DNA of 64,000 bases from Kyrpidia tusciae DSM 2912 (GCF_000092905.1 NC_014098.1:2294001-2358000); one strand, 5' to 3'. Numbered from the stretch's first letter, positions 30,197-40,284 are shown. Program-made: numbers and translations. The notes: a model not told the origin generated them from the letters alone.

Positions 30197-32548
30197 TTAT
30201 TTCAGCTCGACCACCGTCACCCCGAGCCCGCCCTCCCCAGGCCCACCGTTTCGGAAAGAGCGCACGTGGGGGTGGCTTCGAAGATAAGTTTGAACCCCAC
30301 TGCGCAGGGCCCCGGTGCCCTTTCCGTGGATCAGGTGAACGGTGGCCAGTCCGGCGAGCACCGCCCGGTCCAGGTACTGGTCAATCTCGGGTATGGCTTC
30401 TTCGACGGTCTTCCCCCGCAGGTCCAGTTCCATGCCCACGCCGTCCGCCCCCCGGCGCACCGCCACAGACACCGGTGCCGCCGGGGCAGGCGCTTTCTGT
30501 TTTCGCAGCGCGGCCACCGGCACCCGGGTCTTCAGGGCCCCGATCTGCACCAAAGCTTCCTTCCCCTGGATCTCCAGCACCGTGCCTTTTTGTCCGAAAG
30601 ACACCACCTCCACGGCGTCTCCCGGTCCCGGAGTACCGAAGTCTTCCCCGGTGGACGAGGGAACCCTGCGCCCATAGCGGAAGGCCGGCTTTACGCGGTC
30701 CAGTCGCTGGCGCAGCTCGGTAAACTGGTGCTCTTTAAGGGAGGATCGATCTTCGCGGCTCAGCCGGCGCAACTCTTCCAGGACATCTTTGACCTCCCGT
30801 TCCGCCTGAAGCACAATCCGCCGGGCGCGCTCCTCCGCCTGGGCAGTCCGCTGATCCGCTTCCGCCTCCCAACGGCGAACCTCCGACTCCCACTGCTGTC
30901 GAAGCCGGGACGCCTCTTCCCGATCCAGGCGCGCCCGGTCCGCCTCTTCCCTCGCCTGGTTCCGGGCCGTCTCCAACTGCCGAATCATGTCCTCCACCCT
31001 CACATCATCAGCGCCGAGCCGGTGTCGCGCGCGGTCGAGGATTTCTTGCCCCAATCCCAGGCGTGCCGCCACCGCCAGAGCATTGGACCGCCCGGGCACG
31101 CCGATCAAGAGGCGATAAGTCGGGCGCAGAGTCTCGGGATCAAACTCGACACTGGCATTCATCACCCCTGGCGTCGTGTAGGCAAAAGCTTTTAGATCGC
31201 CGTAATGAGTCGTGGCAATGGTCCGAATCCCGCGATCCACGAAGAACTGCAAAATCGCCTCGGCCAAGGCGGCCCCTTCAGCCGGGTCAGTCCCGGCGCC
31301 GATCTCATCGAGCAAAACGAGACTCCGCTCGTTGACCTGGTCCAAAATCTCAATGATGTGCTTCATATGCCCGGAGAAGGTTGACAAGCTTTGTTCAATG
31401 CTCTGCTCGTCGCCAATGTCGGCAAAAATCCGTTCAAAAACCGAGAGCTCGCTTCCCTCTGCAGCCGGGATGAATAACCCCGCCTGAGCCATGCACGTCA
31501 ACAGTCCCGCCGTTTTGAGCACCACCGTTTTCCCGCCGGTATTGGGCCCGGTAATGATCAGGGCGTGATACTCGTCGCCGATCAGGACATCCACGGGCAC
31601 CACTCGTTCCTTCGGAATCAGCGGATGCCGACACCGCCGCAACCGCAATTTTCCTCCGCCCACAAAGTGCGGGGACACGGCGTCCATCTGCTGGGCTAAG
31701 CGGGATTTCGCCAGCGCAAAATCGAGGCGGCCTAAACATTCTACCGCCTTGGACAGTCCAGACTCCTCTTGCCCCACCAAGGCGCTCAACCGGACCAGAA
31801 TACGCTCGATTTCCCGTTCCTCTTGAGCTTCCAGCCCCCGCAACTCGTTGCCGAGCGGCACAATGGCGGCGGGCTCGATGAACCAGGTCTGGCCGCTCGC
31901 CGATTGATCGTGAACAATCCCCCGAAAGGAGTTTTTAAACTCCACCCGGACAGGCACACAGTATCTTCCATCACGGACGGTAACCAGAGGTTCCTGGAGA
32001 TACTTCTGTGTGTTCGGATTGCGAATCAACTCATCCAGAGCCCCGCGAATTCGATCGGCGAGAGCCCTCTTCCGGCGGCGCAGAGCCGCCAGCTCCGAAC
32101 TGGCGCCATCGAGAATCGCGCCGTCCTCCCCAACGCTTTCCCGGATCGCCTTCTCCAACGCGGGCAACTCGGGAATCCCGGAGGCCAGGGCCTGCAACTG
32201 AGGGGTCCGGGCCTTGGATTGCACCTGTTCCAAAGAACGCTGCACCCGCCGTCCAACTCGCATCAGTTCCGCTGTCGCATAAAGTTGTTCGGGGCTCAGC
32301 ACTCCCCCGCGGGCAGCCCGGCGTACCGATTCGGTGACATCAGTGGCACCCTGTAAAGAGACTCCCCCAGCCAACCGATCCCAAGCTTGAGCCTCGTCCG
32401 TTTCTCTGCACCAAGACCTAACCTCCTCTTCGTCGGAGGAAGGAAGCAATTCAAGAGCCAGGGTCTTACCCATGTCCGTTTGCGCGTGGTCTGCCAGGAT
32501 CTGGCAAATCTTTTCAAATTCGAGAACCCGTAAGGTCCGCGGTTCCAC
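30197..32548 (-). CDS. mutS2: MutS2 ATPase/endonuclease
   Basis: A 783-residue protein. It has no mismatch-recognition domain; the core ATPase shows Walker A GPNTGGKTVVLKT near 335 and Walker B LVLLDEIGAGTDPAEGAA near 415. A coiled-coil arm (residues 510-620) and a C-terminal Smr nuclease domain follow, with LDLRGKTVEEA and the HGKGTGALR motif. MutS2 suppresses recombination or rescues collided ribosomes in Bacillota. The start is GTG at 32548 with AAGGGAG upstream. Confidence 0.95.
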   Translation of the reverse strand: MEPRTLRVLEFEKICQILADHAQTDMGKTLALELLPSSDEEEVRSWCRETDEAQAWDRLAGGVSLQGATDVTESVRRAARGGVLSPEQLYATAELMRVGRRVQRSLEQVQSKARTPQLQALASGIPELPALEKAIRESVGEDGAILDGASSELAALRRRKRALADRIRGALDELIRNPNTQKYLQEPLVTVRDGRYCVPVRVEFKNSFRGIVHDQSASGQTWFIEPAAIVPLGNELRGLEAQEEREIERILVRLSALVGQEESGLSKAVECLGRLDFALAKSRLAQQMDAVSPHFVGGGKLRLRRCRHPLIPKERVVPVDVLIGDEYHALIITGPNTGGKTVVLKTAGLLTCMAQAGLFIPAAEGSELSVFERIFADIGDEQSIEQSLSTFSGHMKHIIEILDQVNERSLVLLDEIGAGTDPAEGAALAEAILQFFVDRGIRTIATTHYGDLKAFAYTTPGVMNASVEFDPETLRPTYRLLIGVPGRSNALAVAARLGLGQEILDRARHRLGADDVRVEDMIRQLETARNQAREEADRARLDREEASRLRQQWESEVRRWEAEADQRTAQAEERARRIVLQAEREVKDVLEELRRLSREDRSSLKEHQFTELRQRLDRVKPAFRYGRRVPSSTGEDFGTPGPGDAVEVVSFGQKGTVLEIQGKEALVQIGALKTRVPVAALRKQKAPAPAAPVSVAVRRGADGVGMELDLRGKTVEEAIPEIDQYLDRAVLAGLATVHLIHGKGTGALRSGVQTYLRSHPHVRSFRNGGPGEGGLGVTVVELK

Positions 32549-32659
32549 GGCAACAACTCCCTTCGTTCACCGAATTCGACCGGTTCTCTCATGATTCACC
32601 TCACGCAGGGAATACTATCGGCGCAGGGCCCGCACCGCCCACGAAAGGAGGCAGAACGG

Positions 32660-33010
32660 GTGAACATCATCGGCGCAGTGGTTCGTTTTGTGGTGTCCGC
32701 ACTGGTCCTCATGGTGGTGGGCTATCTCGTCCCCGGATTCGGACGACTCACCTTCTGGAGTGCGCTCGTGGCCGCTCTGGTCATCGCCGCATTGGGCTGG
32801 GTCGTCGAAATGTTGTTCGGGGAACGAATGACGCCCTATGGCCGAGGAATCGTCGGCTTTCTGTCCGGAGCCGTCGTGATCTACCTGGCCCAACTTTTTG
32901 TGCCCGGCATGCGCGTCACCATCCTCGGCGCTTTATTGGCATCCCTGGTCATCGGGATTATTGACTTGTTTGTCCCGACCCAGTTCAGTCGCCGAGAAAA
33001 CCGAACATAA
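32660..33010 (+). CDS. Small four-helix membrane protein (phage-holin-family IV/YvlD-like)
   Basis: A 116-residue protein with four hydrophobic segments and short charged loops, starting at GTG 32660 after AAAGGAGG. Size and pattern fit the 'phage holin family' of chromosomal membrane proteins often found near mutS2-zapA in Bacillota. There is no lysis context, so a true holin role is doubtful. It is convergent with zapA and shares a terminator with it. Confidence 0.75.
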   Translation: MNIIGAVVRFVVSALVLMVVGYLVPGFGRLTFWSALVAALVIAALGWVVEMLFGERMTPYGRGIVGFLSGAVVIYLAQLFVPGMRVTILGALLASLVIGIIDLFVPTQFSRRENRT

Positions 33011-33035
33011 CTCACGGTCCGGGCCGGACGCCCTT

Positions 33036-33072
33036 CGTGAAAAGCCCAGGGAACTCCTGGGCTTTTCTCTTA
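33036..33072. terminator. Bidirectional terminator
   Basis: The stem AAAGCCCAGG/CCTGGGCTTT around GAACT (33041-33064), with T-rich sequence on the plus side and A-rich on the other, between the holin-like gene and zapA. Confidence 0.75.
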
Positions 33073-33369
33073 GGATTCTTCCCGGATGCGGGGCTCGCTC
33101 TCCCGCTCCAGACTTCTTAGAAGGTCCTCATATTCATCGCATAGCCGTAGATACCGGTCCGCAATATTGACCGCCGCCAACACAGCGATCCGGCTGTAAT
33201 CAAGGCGCGGATTTTGTTCGCCGATTTCCTTCATCTGCTCGTCCACCAACCGCGCGACCCGCCTGAGATACTCCACCGATGCCTGTCCCTTCAGCGCATA
33301 ATCCTGGCCGTAAATATCCACGCGAACGCGATTGGATTCGGGTTCCTTCTGCCCCTGCCCTGTGCTCAT
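33070..33369 (-). CDS. zapA: Cell division protein ZapA
   Basis: A 99-residue protein with RVRVDIYGQDYALKG at the N-terminus, a helical dimer region (EYLRRVARLVDEQMKEI) and a coiled-coil C-terminus (IADRYLRLCDEYEDLL). ZapA bundles FtsZ filaments at the division ring. ATG at 33369 is preferred over GTG at 33378, which lies too close to GGAGGG. It follows pheT by about 20 bases in the same direction, the normal Bacillota order. Confidence 0.9.
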   Translation of the reverse strand: MSTGQGQKEPESNRVRVDIYGQDYALKGQASVEYLRRVARLVDEQMKEIGEQNPRLDYSRIAVLAAVNIADRYLRLCDEYEDLLRSLERESEPRIREES

Positions 33370-33387
33370 CGGGAGCACCCCCTCCCG

Positions 33388-35799
33388 TCACTCCGACCGC
33401 AACTGAACGCCCCGCTCCCTCAGGGTATCGATCAGCCGCCGGAGGGCATCGTTCACTTCTTCGTCTGTCAGCGTCCGTTCTTCGGCGCGGTAGGACAGAC
33501 GAAATGCCAAGCTTTTAAACCCTGGAGGGACCTGAGCCCCTTCATAAACGTCAAACAGCTCCACATTCTCCAACCATGGGCCCCCGCTTTCCCGAATCCC
33601 GGCCTCCACCTCCCGGGCGGCCCGTTCCCGGGGGACAAGAAGTGCCAAGTCCCGTGAAATTCCGGGATAGCGAGGCAACGGACGATAGGTGGTTGCTCCA
33701 GGTAAGCTCTTGACGATGTCCTGCATATCCAGTTCGATATAATAAGCCTTTGGTATTTCCCACCGTTCCTCCACCTCCGGGTGAAGTGCCCCGACCCACC
33801 CGATCTTCCGTCCGTTAACCTGGATCTGCGCCGCGCGCCCGGGATGAAGACCTTCGCGAACCCCGGGGACAAAGTCCGCCTGAACGCCAAGCCGCTCCAG
33901 CACGGCAGCTGCGACCCCCTTGGCCGCGTAAAAATCCGCCGGCCGTCCTTCCCAGCCGATCCCGTGCGGACCGAAACGGCCAAGGATGAGCGCCCCCACT
34001 TGCTCTCGCTCATCGGGAAGGTCGGCGAGGGGTAAGCCCCGGGGGTGAAAAACCCGTCCGATCTCGTAGATTGCAATCTCCCGCTGATCACGTCGCACAT
34101 TGTAGGCCGCCGCATCCAACAATCCCGGCAACAGCGCCGTGCGCAGGGCGGCTCGTTCCTCGGACATCGGGTGTAAAACCGCCAGGTACTCCTGGGATCG
34201 TCCCTCATTCAACCGACCTATGACCGACGGATTTTGCAAAGTGTAAGTCCAGACCTCGAAAAACCCAAGATCGGTCAAGAAGCGGCGGATGGTCCCCCGG
34301 ACCCGCTGCGATAACGTGCGGCCGGCGGCTGTGACCCGACCCTCGGGCATCGTCGCCGGGATGTTATCGTACCCGTGCAACCGGGCCACCTCTTCCGCCA
34401 AATCGATTTCCCGGGAAATGTCACGCCGCCGCGAAGGCACCTCCACCTGCCAGGTCCTCATGTCCAGCCGATCCACGGAAAAGCCGAGGCGTTCAAAAAT
34501 CCGCTTCATCTCCCCCGGCTCTACCTTCACACCCAACCATTCATTGACCTTATCCGGGCGAAGAGCAATCTTCTTCCGATCCTCGTGTAAATCCCCTTTG
34601 TCCACGGGAGCGCCCACCAGCCGACCGCCGGCGTGTGCTGTAATGAAACGGGAAGCCCGCGCCAAGGCCAAGGGGAGCACTTCGGGATTCACGCCCTTTT
34701 CAAAACGGAGTCCTGCTTCGGACCTGAGGCCGAGGTGCCGAGCCGTTCTCCGTACACTCACTGGATCAAACCACGCGGATTCCAATACGATTCGAGTAGT
34801 CGAGGCGGTGATCTCGGAATTCTCGCCGCCCATCACCCCGGCCAGACCGATGGCCCGCGCCTCATCGGCAATAACGATCATCGAGGAATCCAACGTGCGT
34901 TCCACGCCATCCAATGTCCTGAGCCGCTCTCCGGGCTGCCCGGCGCGCACCCGAATATGCCCACCCTGAACCTGGTCAAAATCAAAGGCGTGCAGAGGCT
35001 GGCCGAGTTCCAACATCACATAGTTCGTCGCGTCGACAATGGCATCAATCGGGCGAATGCCTGCCGCCAAGAGACGCATCTGCATCCACAGCGGGGAGGA
35101 CGCCTGCCGAGCTCCCTCAATCACTTGGCCCATATATCGCCGGCACAGGGGGGTCTCCAGCGTGATCCGAACCGGAGACGGCCCCTCTGCCACACCGCCC
35201 TCCGTCCAGTCCGGGAACTTGAGCGGGCGATCGAGAATCGCGGACAACTCATGGGCCACGCCGACCATCGATAGACAGTCGGACCGATTGGGGGTGAGAT
35301 CCAGTTCCAAAACCGCATCGTCCCACCCGAGCACATCCACGATGTCCTTCCCTATCGGGCTATCGGGCGGGAGTACGTACAGGCCCTCTGTCTGATCCTT
35401 TGGCAAGAGGCGCGCTTCCATGCCGATCTCCTTCGCGGAACACAGCATTCCCTGGGAAGCCACACCCCGAAACACCGCTTCCCCGATCGTAGTCTCCGGG
35501 AGCGTGGCCCCCACCAAAGCGGTAGGCACCCGCAGGCCCGGAGCCGCGTTGGGCGCTCCGCAGACGATCTGCAAGGGATCTCCCCGTCCGACATCCACCC
35601 GACAAACCCGCAACCGGCCACCCTCCGGGTGGGGCCGAACCTCAAGCACCTCCCCCACCACCACCTGCGAAAGACCGGGATTGAGCTGCCGCACCGTTTC
35701 TACCGCAACGCCGTGCCGGGTAAGGAGTTCCGCCACTTCCTCCGGACTGAGATCGTCGAGATCGATCCATTCCTGTAACCACCGATACGATACCTTCAC
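33388..35799 (-). CDS. pheT: Phenylalanyl-tRNA synthetase beta subunit
   Basis: An 803-residue protein with all PheT modules in order: N-terminal tRNA-binding EMAP-like domain (residues 40-150, CGAPNAAPGLRVPTA), B3/B4 editing domain (residues 210-400), B5 domain, a catalytic-like core, and a C-terminal anticodon-binding ferredoxin-like domain (YPGISRDLALLVP). It forms the (alpha-beta)2 enzyme with PheS, encoded 12 bases upstream. Confidence 0.96.
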   Translation of the reverse strand: MKVSYRWLQEWIDLDDLSPEEVAELLTRHGVAVETVRQLNPGLSQVVVGEVLEVRPHPEGGRLRVCRVDVGRGDPLQIVCGAPNAAPGLRVPTALVGATLPETTIGEAVFRGVASQGMLCSAKEIGMEARLLPKDQTEGLYVLPPDSPIGKDIVDVLGWDDAVLELDLTPNRSDCLSMVGVAHELSAILDRPLKFPDWTEGGVAEGPSPVRITLETPLCRRYMGQVIEGARQASSPLWMQMRLLAAGIRPIDAIVDATNYVMLELGQPLHAFDFDQVQGGHIRVRAGQPGERLRTLDGVERTLDSSMIVIADEARAIGLAGVMGGENSEITASTTRIVLESAWFDPVSVRRTARHLGLRSEAGLRFEKGVNPEVLPLALARASRFITAHAGGRLVGAPVDKGDLHEDRKKIALRPDKVNEWLGVKVEPGEMKRIFERLGFSVDRLDMRTWQVEVPSRRRDISREIDLAEEVARLHGYDNIPATMPEGRVTAAGRTLSQRVRGTIRRFLTDLGFFEVWTYTLQNPSVIGRLNEGRSQEYLAVLHPMSEERAALRTALLPGLLDAAAYNVRRDQREIAIYEIGRVFHPRGLPLADLPDEREQVGALILGRFGPHGIGWEGRPADFYAAKGVAAAVLERLGVQADFVPGVREGLHPGRAAQIQVNGRKIGWVGALHPEVEERWEIPKAYYIELDMQDIVKSLPGATTYRPLPRYPGISRDLALLVPRERAAREVEAGIRESGGPWLENVELFDVYEGAQVPPGFKSLAFRLSYRAEERTLTDEEVNDALRRLIDTLRERGVQLRSE

Positions 35800-35811
35800 T
35801 GCCAGACCTCC

Positions 35812-36849
35812 TCACAATCCCCGGCGGAATTGCCGCAAAAAGTGCAAGTCGTTCATATAAAAATGGCGGATGTCATCAATCCCATATTTCAGCATGGCGG
35901 TCCGTTCCACCCCTAAACCGAAGGCAAAACCTGACACCTCATCGGGATCGTACCCCGCTTTCTCGAGCACATACGGATGGACCATTCCCGCTCCCAGAAT
36001 CTCTATCCACCCGCTCCCCTTACAGACCCGGCAACCCGCCCCGTCGCACAGCGGGCAAGAAACGTCCACTTCTGCGCTGGGTTCAGTGAACGGAAAATAA
36101 CTCGGGCGCAGGCGAATCTGCCGATCTTCTCCGAACATCCCCCGGGCAAAAACGGTGAGGACGCCCTTGAGATCGCTCATGCGGACCCCCCGGTCTACCA
36201 TCAGCCCTTCGACTTGAACAAAGGAGTGGGAATGGGTGGCATCGTCCTCATCCCTTCGGTACACTCGGCCGGGCACAATGATTTTGACCGGAACGGAAGG
36301 ACAGGTCTTTTCCAACGTCCGGGCCTGCATCGGCGAGGTATGGGTTCGCATCAGAATCTCTTCGGTAATGTAAAAGGTGTCCTGCATATCCCTGGCCGGG
36401 TGATCTTTCGGAATGTTGAGAGCTTCAAAATTATAGTAGTCCAGCTCGACCTCCGGTCCTTCATGAATTTCAAACCCCATACCGAGAAAAATCTCTTCAA
36501 TCTCCTCAATAATCCGGGTCAACGGGTGCAGGCCGCCCACGGTAAAGCGCCATCCGGGAACGGTAACGTCCAATCGCTCGCTCTCCAGCCTCCGCCGCCG
36601 TTCCTCTTCCTTCAACGCGTCTTGCCGGGAAGCCCGGGCCTCTTCCAAAGCGTCCCGGATTTCATTGGCCAATCGACCGATCCGGGGCCGCTCATCCTCG
36701 GACAGCTTGGCCATACCGCGCAAAACAGCGGTCAATTGTCCTTTTTTCCCGAGAAAACGCAGCCTCCACGCCTCTAGTTGGTTCGAATCCTCGCACTGCT
36801 CCAATTCCTGTAACGCGCGCCTTTCCAACTCGCGTAAGGTTTCTTCCAC
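35812..36849 (-). CDS. pheS: Phenylalanyl-tRNA synthetase alpha subunit
   Basis: A 345-residue class II synthetase with an N-terminal coiled-coil (residues 1-90) and the catalytic core: motif 2 region [33 protein letters not shown], and motif 3 [19 protein letters not shown] promoter -10 (TATAAT, about 36949) and a leader with a terminator hairpin precede it, suggesting attenuation. Confidence 0.96.
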   Translation of the reverse strand: MEETLRELERRALQELEQCEDSNQLEAWRLRFLGKKGQLTAVLRGMAKLSEDERPRIGRLANEIRDALEEARASRQDALKEEERRRRLESERLDVTVPGWRFTVGGLHPLTRIIEEIEEIFLGMGFEIHEGPEVELDYYNFEALNIPKDHPARDMQDTFYITEEILMRTHTSPMQARTLEKTCPSVPVKIIVPGRVYRRDEDDATHSHSFVQVEGLMVDRGVRMSDLKGVLTVFARGMFGEDRQIRLRPSYFPFTEPSAEVDVSCPLCDGAGCRVCKGSGWIEILGAGMVHPYVLEKAGYDPDEVSGFAFGLGVERTAMLKYGIDDIRHFYMNDLHFLRQFRRGL

Positions 36850-36871
36850 AACCCGGCCTCCCTTTTACAAC

Positions 36872-36925
36872 AAAAAAACCTTCGCAGACAAACGAAGGTC
36901 CCGCGGAATCATGATTCCCGCGTCA
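36872..36925 (-). promoter_or_regulatory. pheS leader attenuator, possible relic of a T-box
   Basis: The minus-strand leader carries a near-palindromic hairpin (GCGG(G)AATCATGATTCCGC), then a terminator ACCTTCG-TTTGTCTG-CGAAGGT followed by T7, only about 25 bases before the pheS start. The preceding GAGTGGT...ACGCGGG resembles a T-box sequence interrupted by about eight bases. There is no room for a full specifier domain after the -10. Confidence 0.45.
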
Positions 36926-37000
36926 GTTCCGACCACTCAACGCCTTCATTATACGAAATTCCAGCTGTGAAAGAAAGGGACAATCGCAATGGATGCCCAA

Positions 37001-37390
37001 TCAGGGACCGGGCTGTTTCGCCTCGGCCCGATCCGGGCCCTCCCAATCCTCCCGCCGATAGACCCAGTAGTGAACCAGCAGCTCGACGAAGGCGTACAGC
37101 CACGCAACAAGCAGTGCAAAGGTGACGGTAATCGCCGCCCCGGGGAAAATCGCATACACGAGATACACCGTCGCCCACGCCAAAACAAAATCCACCACGG
37201 CGGCGACAAACCCGTTCCACCTGGGGATCACAAATCGATCTGTCCAGTATCCCACCCCCGCCAACATCACCGTTCCGGCCACGAGGTGAACCAGTTGAAA
37301 CGATCCATATAATGGAAAGAAAAAATGGATAAACCCCAGGCTCACAAAAGCGGCCACCACCCGCCAGAATCCGATCATCAGTGCCCGCAT
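37001..37390 (-). CDS. DUF2512-like small membrane protein (YndM type)
   Basis: A 129-residue protein with four transmembrane helices and the segment VGYWTDRFVIPRWNGFVAAVVDFVLAW, which fits the YndM/DUF2512 family of Bacillota. The C-terminus is short and charged. Its function is unknown. It lies alone between pheS and an rRNA methyltransferase-like gene, 57 bases from the latter. Confidence 0.65.
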   Translation of the reverse strand: MRALMIGFWRVVAAFVSLGFIHFFFPLYGSFQLVHLVAGTVMLAGVGYWTDRFVIPRWNGFVAAVVDFVLAWATVYLVYAIFPGAAITVTFALLVAWLYAFVELLVHYWVYRREDWEGPDRAEAKQPGP

Positions 37391-37447
37391 CCGGATCCCT
37401 CCCTCTCCCCTAGGATGGCGGATCCGGTTTCTTTCTATACCGCAAAC

Positions 37448-38263
37448 TCACAGCGCTCCTCGATGGCGCCGCGCCTCATATAATAGCAAGGCAGCTGCCA
37501 CCGCCACATTCAACGACTCACCTCCCCCGGGCATGGGGATGTGGACCTTCCCGCGACACAGATGGCGAACCTCTGGACTGATCCCCCGTCCCTCGTTCCC
37601 CAGCACGATCATCACGGGGATGTTCCAGTTCCATCGGTCATAGCGGACGCCCTCGCCCACGGCCGTCTCCACCGGCTCGACACCTTTAGCATGCCATTCG
37701 CCAATCATGTTCACCAATCGGCCCTGCCGAATCGGTACTGTAAACGCTGCCCCCATAGAACTCCGCACTGCCTTGGGCGAAAAAGGATCTGCCGTATCCT
37801 CCCCACACAAAACTCCGGTAACTCCCACGGCCCGAGCCACCCGCAGCACCGCCCCCACGTTGCCCGGATCCTGAATGCCATCTAAAGCCACCATCAAGAC
37901 CGGGTCTTCCTCGGGCGCTTCCACCGCAAAACCCGGCATCGGCCGTTCGGGGATTCGCACCACCGCCGCAATCCCCTGGGGTGTGATCACCTCACACACT
38001 CGCTCCAAGACCCGGCGGTCTACCGGCTGTACCGGACATCCCTTCCCCCGGGCCTCCTCCACTAAGGAAGCCACCTCCGGGGTCTGATCCCGAGGGTCGA
38101 ACAACACGACCTCAATCCCCAACCCGGAGTGCAAGGCTTCGCCAACCAGATGTGGGCCCTCGGCCAAAAAAGTTCCCCGGCGCCGGCGCTCCTTGCCGCG
38201 CCGAAGGGCCGCCCACTCTTTCACCCGGGCGTTCTGCAAGGAGCGGATCTCTTCCTCCCCCAC
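37448..38263 (-). CDS. TrmH/SpoU-family RNA methyltransferase
   Basis: A 271-residue SPOUT enzyme. An N-terminal substrate-binding domain (SLQNARVKEWAALRRGKERRR, FLAEGPHLVGEAL) is followed by the knotted domain with ALDGIQDPGNVGAVLRVARA, IVLGNEGRGISPEV and IPMPGGGESLNVAVAAALLLYE, the three SpoU motifs. It 2'-O-methylates rRNA or tRNA; the site is not predictable. The start is GTG at 38263. It overlaps none of its neighbours but follows ktrA by 12 bases. Confidence 0.9.
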   Translation of the reverse strand: MGEEEIRSLQNARVKEWAALRRGKERRRRGTFLAEGPHLVGEALHSGLGIEVVLFDPRDQTPEVASLVEEARGKGCPVQPVDRRVLERVCEVITPQGIAAVVRIPERPMPGFAVEAPEEDPVLMVALDGIQDPGNVGAVLRVARAVGVTGVLCGEDTADPFSPKAVRSSMGAAFTVPIRQGRLVNMIGEWHAKGVEPVETAVGEGVRYDRWNWNIPVMIVLGNEGRGISPEVRHLCRGKVHIPMPGGGESLNVAVAAALLLYEARRHRGAL

Positions 38264-38274
38264 CCCTTCACCCC

Positions 38275-38925
38275 CTATGCTTCCTCCTCCAGTCGGCGAA
38301 GGTCTTCATTACTCCCGATCACCACGAGGATATCCTGTTCCCTCAACCGATCGTCGGCAAGAGGCGAGATATTGATATTCTCTCCCCGTTTAATGGCCAT
38401 GACGTTGCATCCGTACTTGGCCCTGATGTCGAGTTGGCGCAGCGTTTTCCCCACCATTCCTTTGCCAGCCGCCACTTCAGCAATGCTGTAATCGGGCGAA
38501 AGCTCGATGTAATCAAGAATGTTGGGCGAAACGAGATTGTGCGCGACACGTAATCCCATGTCCCGTTCCGGATGCACCACCCGATCCGCACCGATCCGGG
38601 ACAGAACTTTCCCGTGCAGTTCGGTCTGGGCTTTCGCGACGATAAAAGGCACCCCCAATTCCCGGACAATTAAGGTACAGAGAATACTGGCCTGGATATC
38701 CCCACCGATCCCGACCACCGCCACGTCAAAATTCCGCAGGCCCAAAGCCCGGAGCGCCTGTTCGTCCGTCGCGTCCGCCTGAACCGCGTGGGTCACCGAA
38801 TCCATAATATCTTCGATCACTTCCCGGTCTCCGTCGATCGCCAGCACTTCATGTCCCGTCTGATACAGCGTCTTGGCCACGCTGGAACCAAACCGGCCCA
38901 GTCCAATGACGACGAATTGTTTCAA
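38275..38925 (-). CDS. ktrA: Ktr/Trk potassium uptake regulatory subunit (RCK protein)
   Basis: A protein of about 216 residues. It has an RCK-N Rossmann domain with nucleotide loop VVIGLGRFGSSVAKTL and acidic DGDREVIE, then an RCK-C domain from about residue 140. It gates the KtrB/TrkH-type channel by binding ATP/ADP or c-di-AMP. TTG at 38925 is the better-spaced start after AGGAGG (GTG at 38934 is too close). It lies immediately downstream of the membrane subunit gene. Confidence 0.9.
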   Translation of the reverse strand: MKQFVVIGLGRFGSSVAKTLYQTGHEVLAIDGDREVIEDIMDSVTHAVQADATDEQALRALGLRNFDVAVVGIGGDIQASILCTLIVRELGVPFIVAKAQTELHGKVLSRIGADRVVHPERDMGLRVAHNLVSPNILDYIELSPDYSIAEVAAGKGMVGKTLRQLDIRAKYGCNVMAIKRGENINISPLADDRLREQDILVVIGSNEDLRRLEEEA

Positions 38926-38937
38926 TAAAGCCACCTC

Positions 38938-40284
38938 CTATCCCACGAACAAATTCTCTTCCGGGTACCGCAGGATGGCCTTTTTCCGCCCCCGCTGCGC
39001 CAAGGCCAACCCCAAGGTCAGAGGCCCCACCCGGCCAATATACATCATCAATAAGATCATAAACCGACCCGGAGGGGATAATTCGGGGGTCAGATTCGTG
39101 GAGAGTCCCACCGTACCGAAAGCCGATGTCGTCTCATAGAGTAAACGGATAAAATTAACCGGCTCCATTAACGTCAAGATAAAGGTCCAGGTGGCGATCA
39201 ACATGATCGACATAATTGCAATCGACAACGACTTGTAGATCGTTTTTGTGGAAATCGTTCGTCCGTACAACACCACGTTCTCCTTGTCGGTGATGACGGA
39301 CCAGGTAAACAGGACAATGGCAGCAAAAGTCACCGTCTTGATCCCCCCGCCGGTCGAACCGGGCGAAGCGCCGATGAACATCAACACAATATCCAAGAAT
39401 AAAGACGGAGTGGACAACTGGCTGATATCTACCGTGGTATACCCCGCCGTACGGCTGGTGACGCTGAGGAATAACGCCGAAAGGATCTTTCCCCTCCAAT
39501 CCAAGGGCCCAAAAGTCTGAGGCCGATCCCATTCTAAAGCCAAAAAAGCCGCCGCACCCACCAGCAGCAGCCCCAGTGATGTGATCACCACAAGCTTCGT
39601 ATGAAGACTCAGCCGCCGACTCCGGCGACGCTTCATAAGGTCCACGATCACCGTGAAGCCCAGACCTCCGAGGGTGATCAAGGCCATGATGGTCAGATTC
39701 ACGACGGGATCCTCAGCATAACCCGACAAACTGCGAAAATCACCGAACAAATCGAACCCGGCGTTACAGAAAGCGGACACGCCATGAAAAAGCCCGAAAT
39801 ACAGGGCCCGCCACCAGAGCATATCGAAACTCCAACGCACAGCGAGGATGAGGGCGCCGATTCCCTCCACGGTCAACGTCATCAGCACCACATTGCGACT
39901 AAATTTGACCAGTCCCGAAAGGGTGGCCACATTGAGCGATTCCTGAATGACCAGCCGTTCTTTGAGACCGATTCGGTGCCGGGACATGATGAGCAGGAAA
40001 GTCGCCACAGTCATAAATCCCAAACCGCCGATCTGAATGAGCAGAAGAATAACCACTTGTCCAAAATGGCTGAAGTACGTTCCGGTATCGACCACCACCA
40101 GCCCGGTGACGCACACCGCGGACGTCGCTGTGAACAGCGCATCCAAAAAGTCCAGCCCCCGCCCGCTTTGGGAAGAGACGGGCAAGCTGAGAAGGACCCC
40201 CCCGACGAAGATCACAGCAGCAAATCCCAACACCAATACCCGGGCCGGGGTCCATACTGAAGGCCGGCTCGACAACCCTGTCAC
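38938..40284 (-). CDS. ktrB: Ktr/Trk potassium transporter membrane subunit
   Basis: A 448-residue TrkH/KtrB protein built from four M1-P-M2 repeats. Selectivity-filter-like segments are visible (TSAVCVTGLVVVDT, GVSAFCNAGFDLFG, GASPGSTGGGIKTVT, TSAFGTVGLSTNLTP). It imports K+ with Na+ under control of the KtrA-like protein encoded 13 bases downstream. Confidence 0.92.
   Translation of the reverse strand: MTGLSSRPSVWTPARVLVLGFAAVIFVGGVLLSLPVSSQSGRGLDFLDALFTATSAVCVTGLVVVDTGTYFSHFGQVVILLLIQIGGLGFMTVATFLLIMSRHRIGLKERLVIQESLNVATLSGLVKFSRNVVLMTLTVEGIGALILAVRWSFDMLWWRALYFGLFHGVSAFCNAGFDLFGDFRSLSGYAEDPVVNLTIMALITLGGLGFTVIVDLMKRRRSRRLSLHTKLVVITSLGLLLVGAAAFLALEWDRPQTFGPLDWRGKILSALFLSVTSRTAGYTTVDISQLSTPSLFLDIVLMFIGASPGSTGGGIKTVTFAAIVLFTWSVITDKENVVLYGRTISTKTIYKSLSIAIMSIMLIATWTFILTLMEPVNFIRLLYETTSAFGTVGLSTNLTPELSPPGRFMILLMMYIGRVGPLTLGLALAQRGRKKAILRYPEENLFVG

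Noticed and set aside
32660-33010. Prophage holin
   Set aside because: Family name only; no other phage gene is nearby and the location beside mutS2-zapA is a standard chromosomal one.
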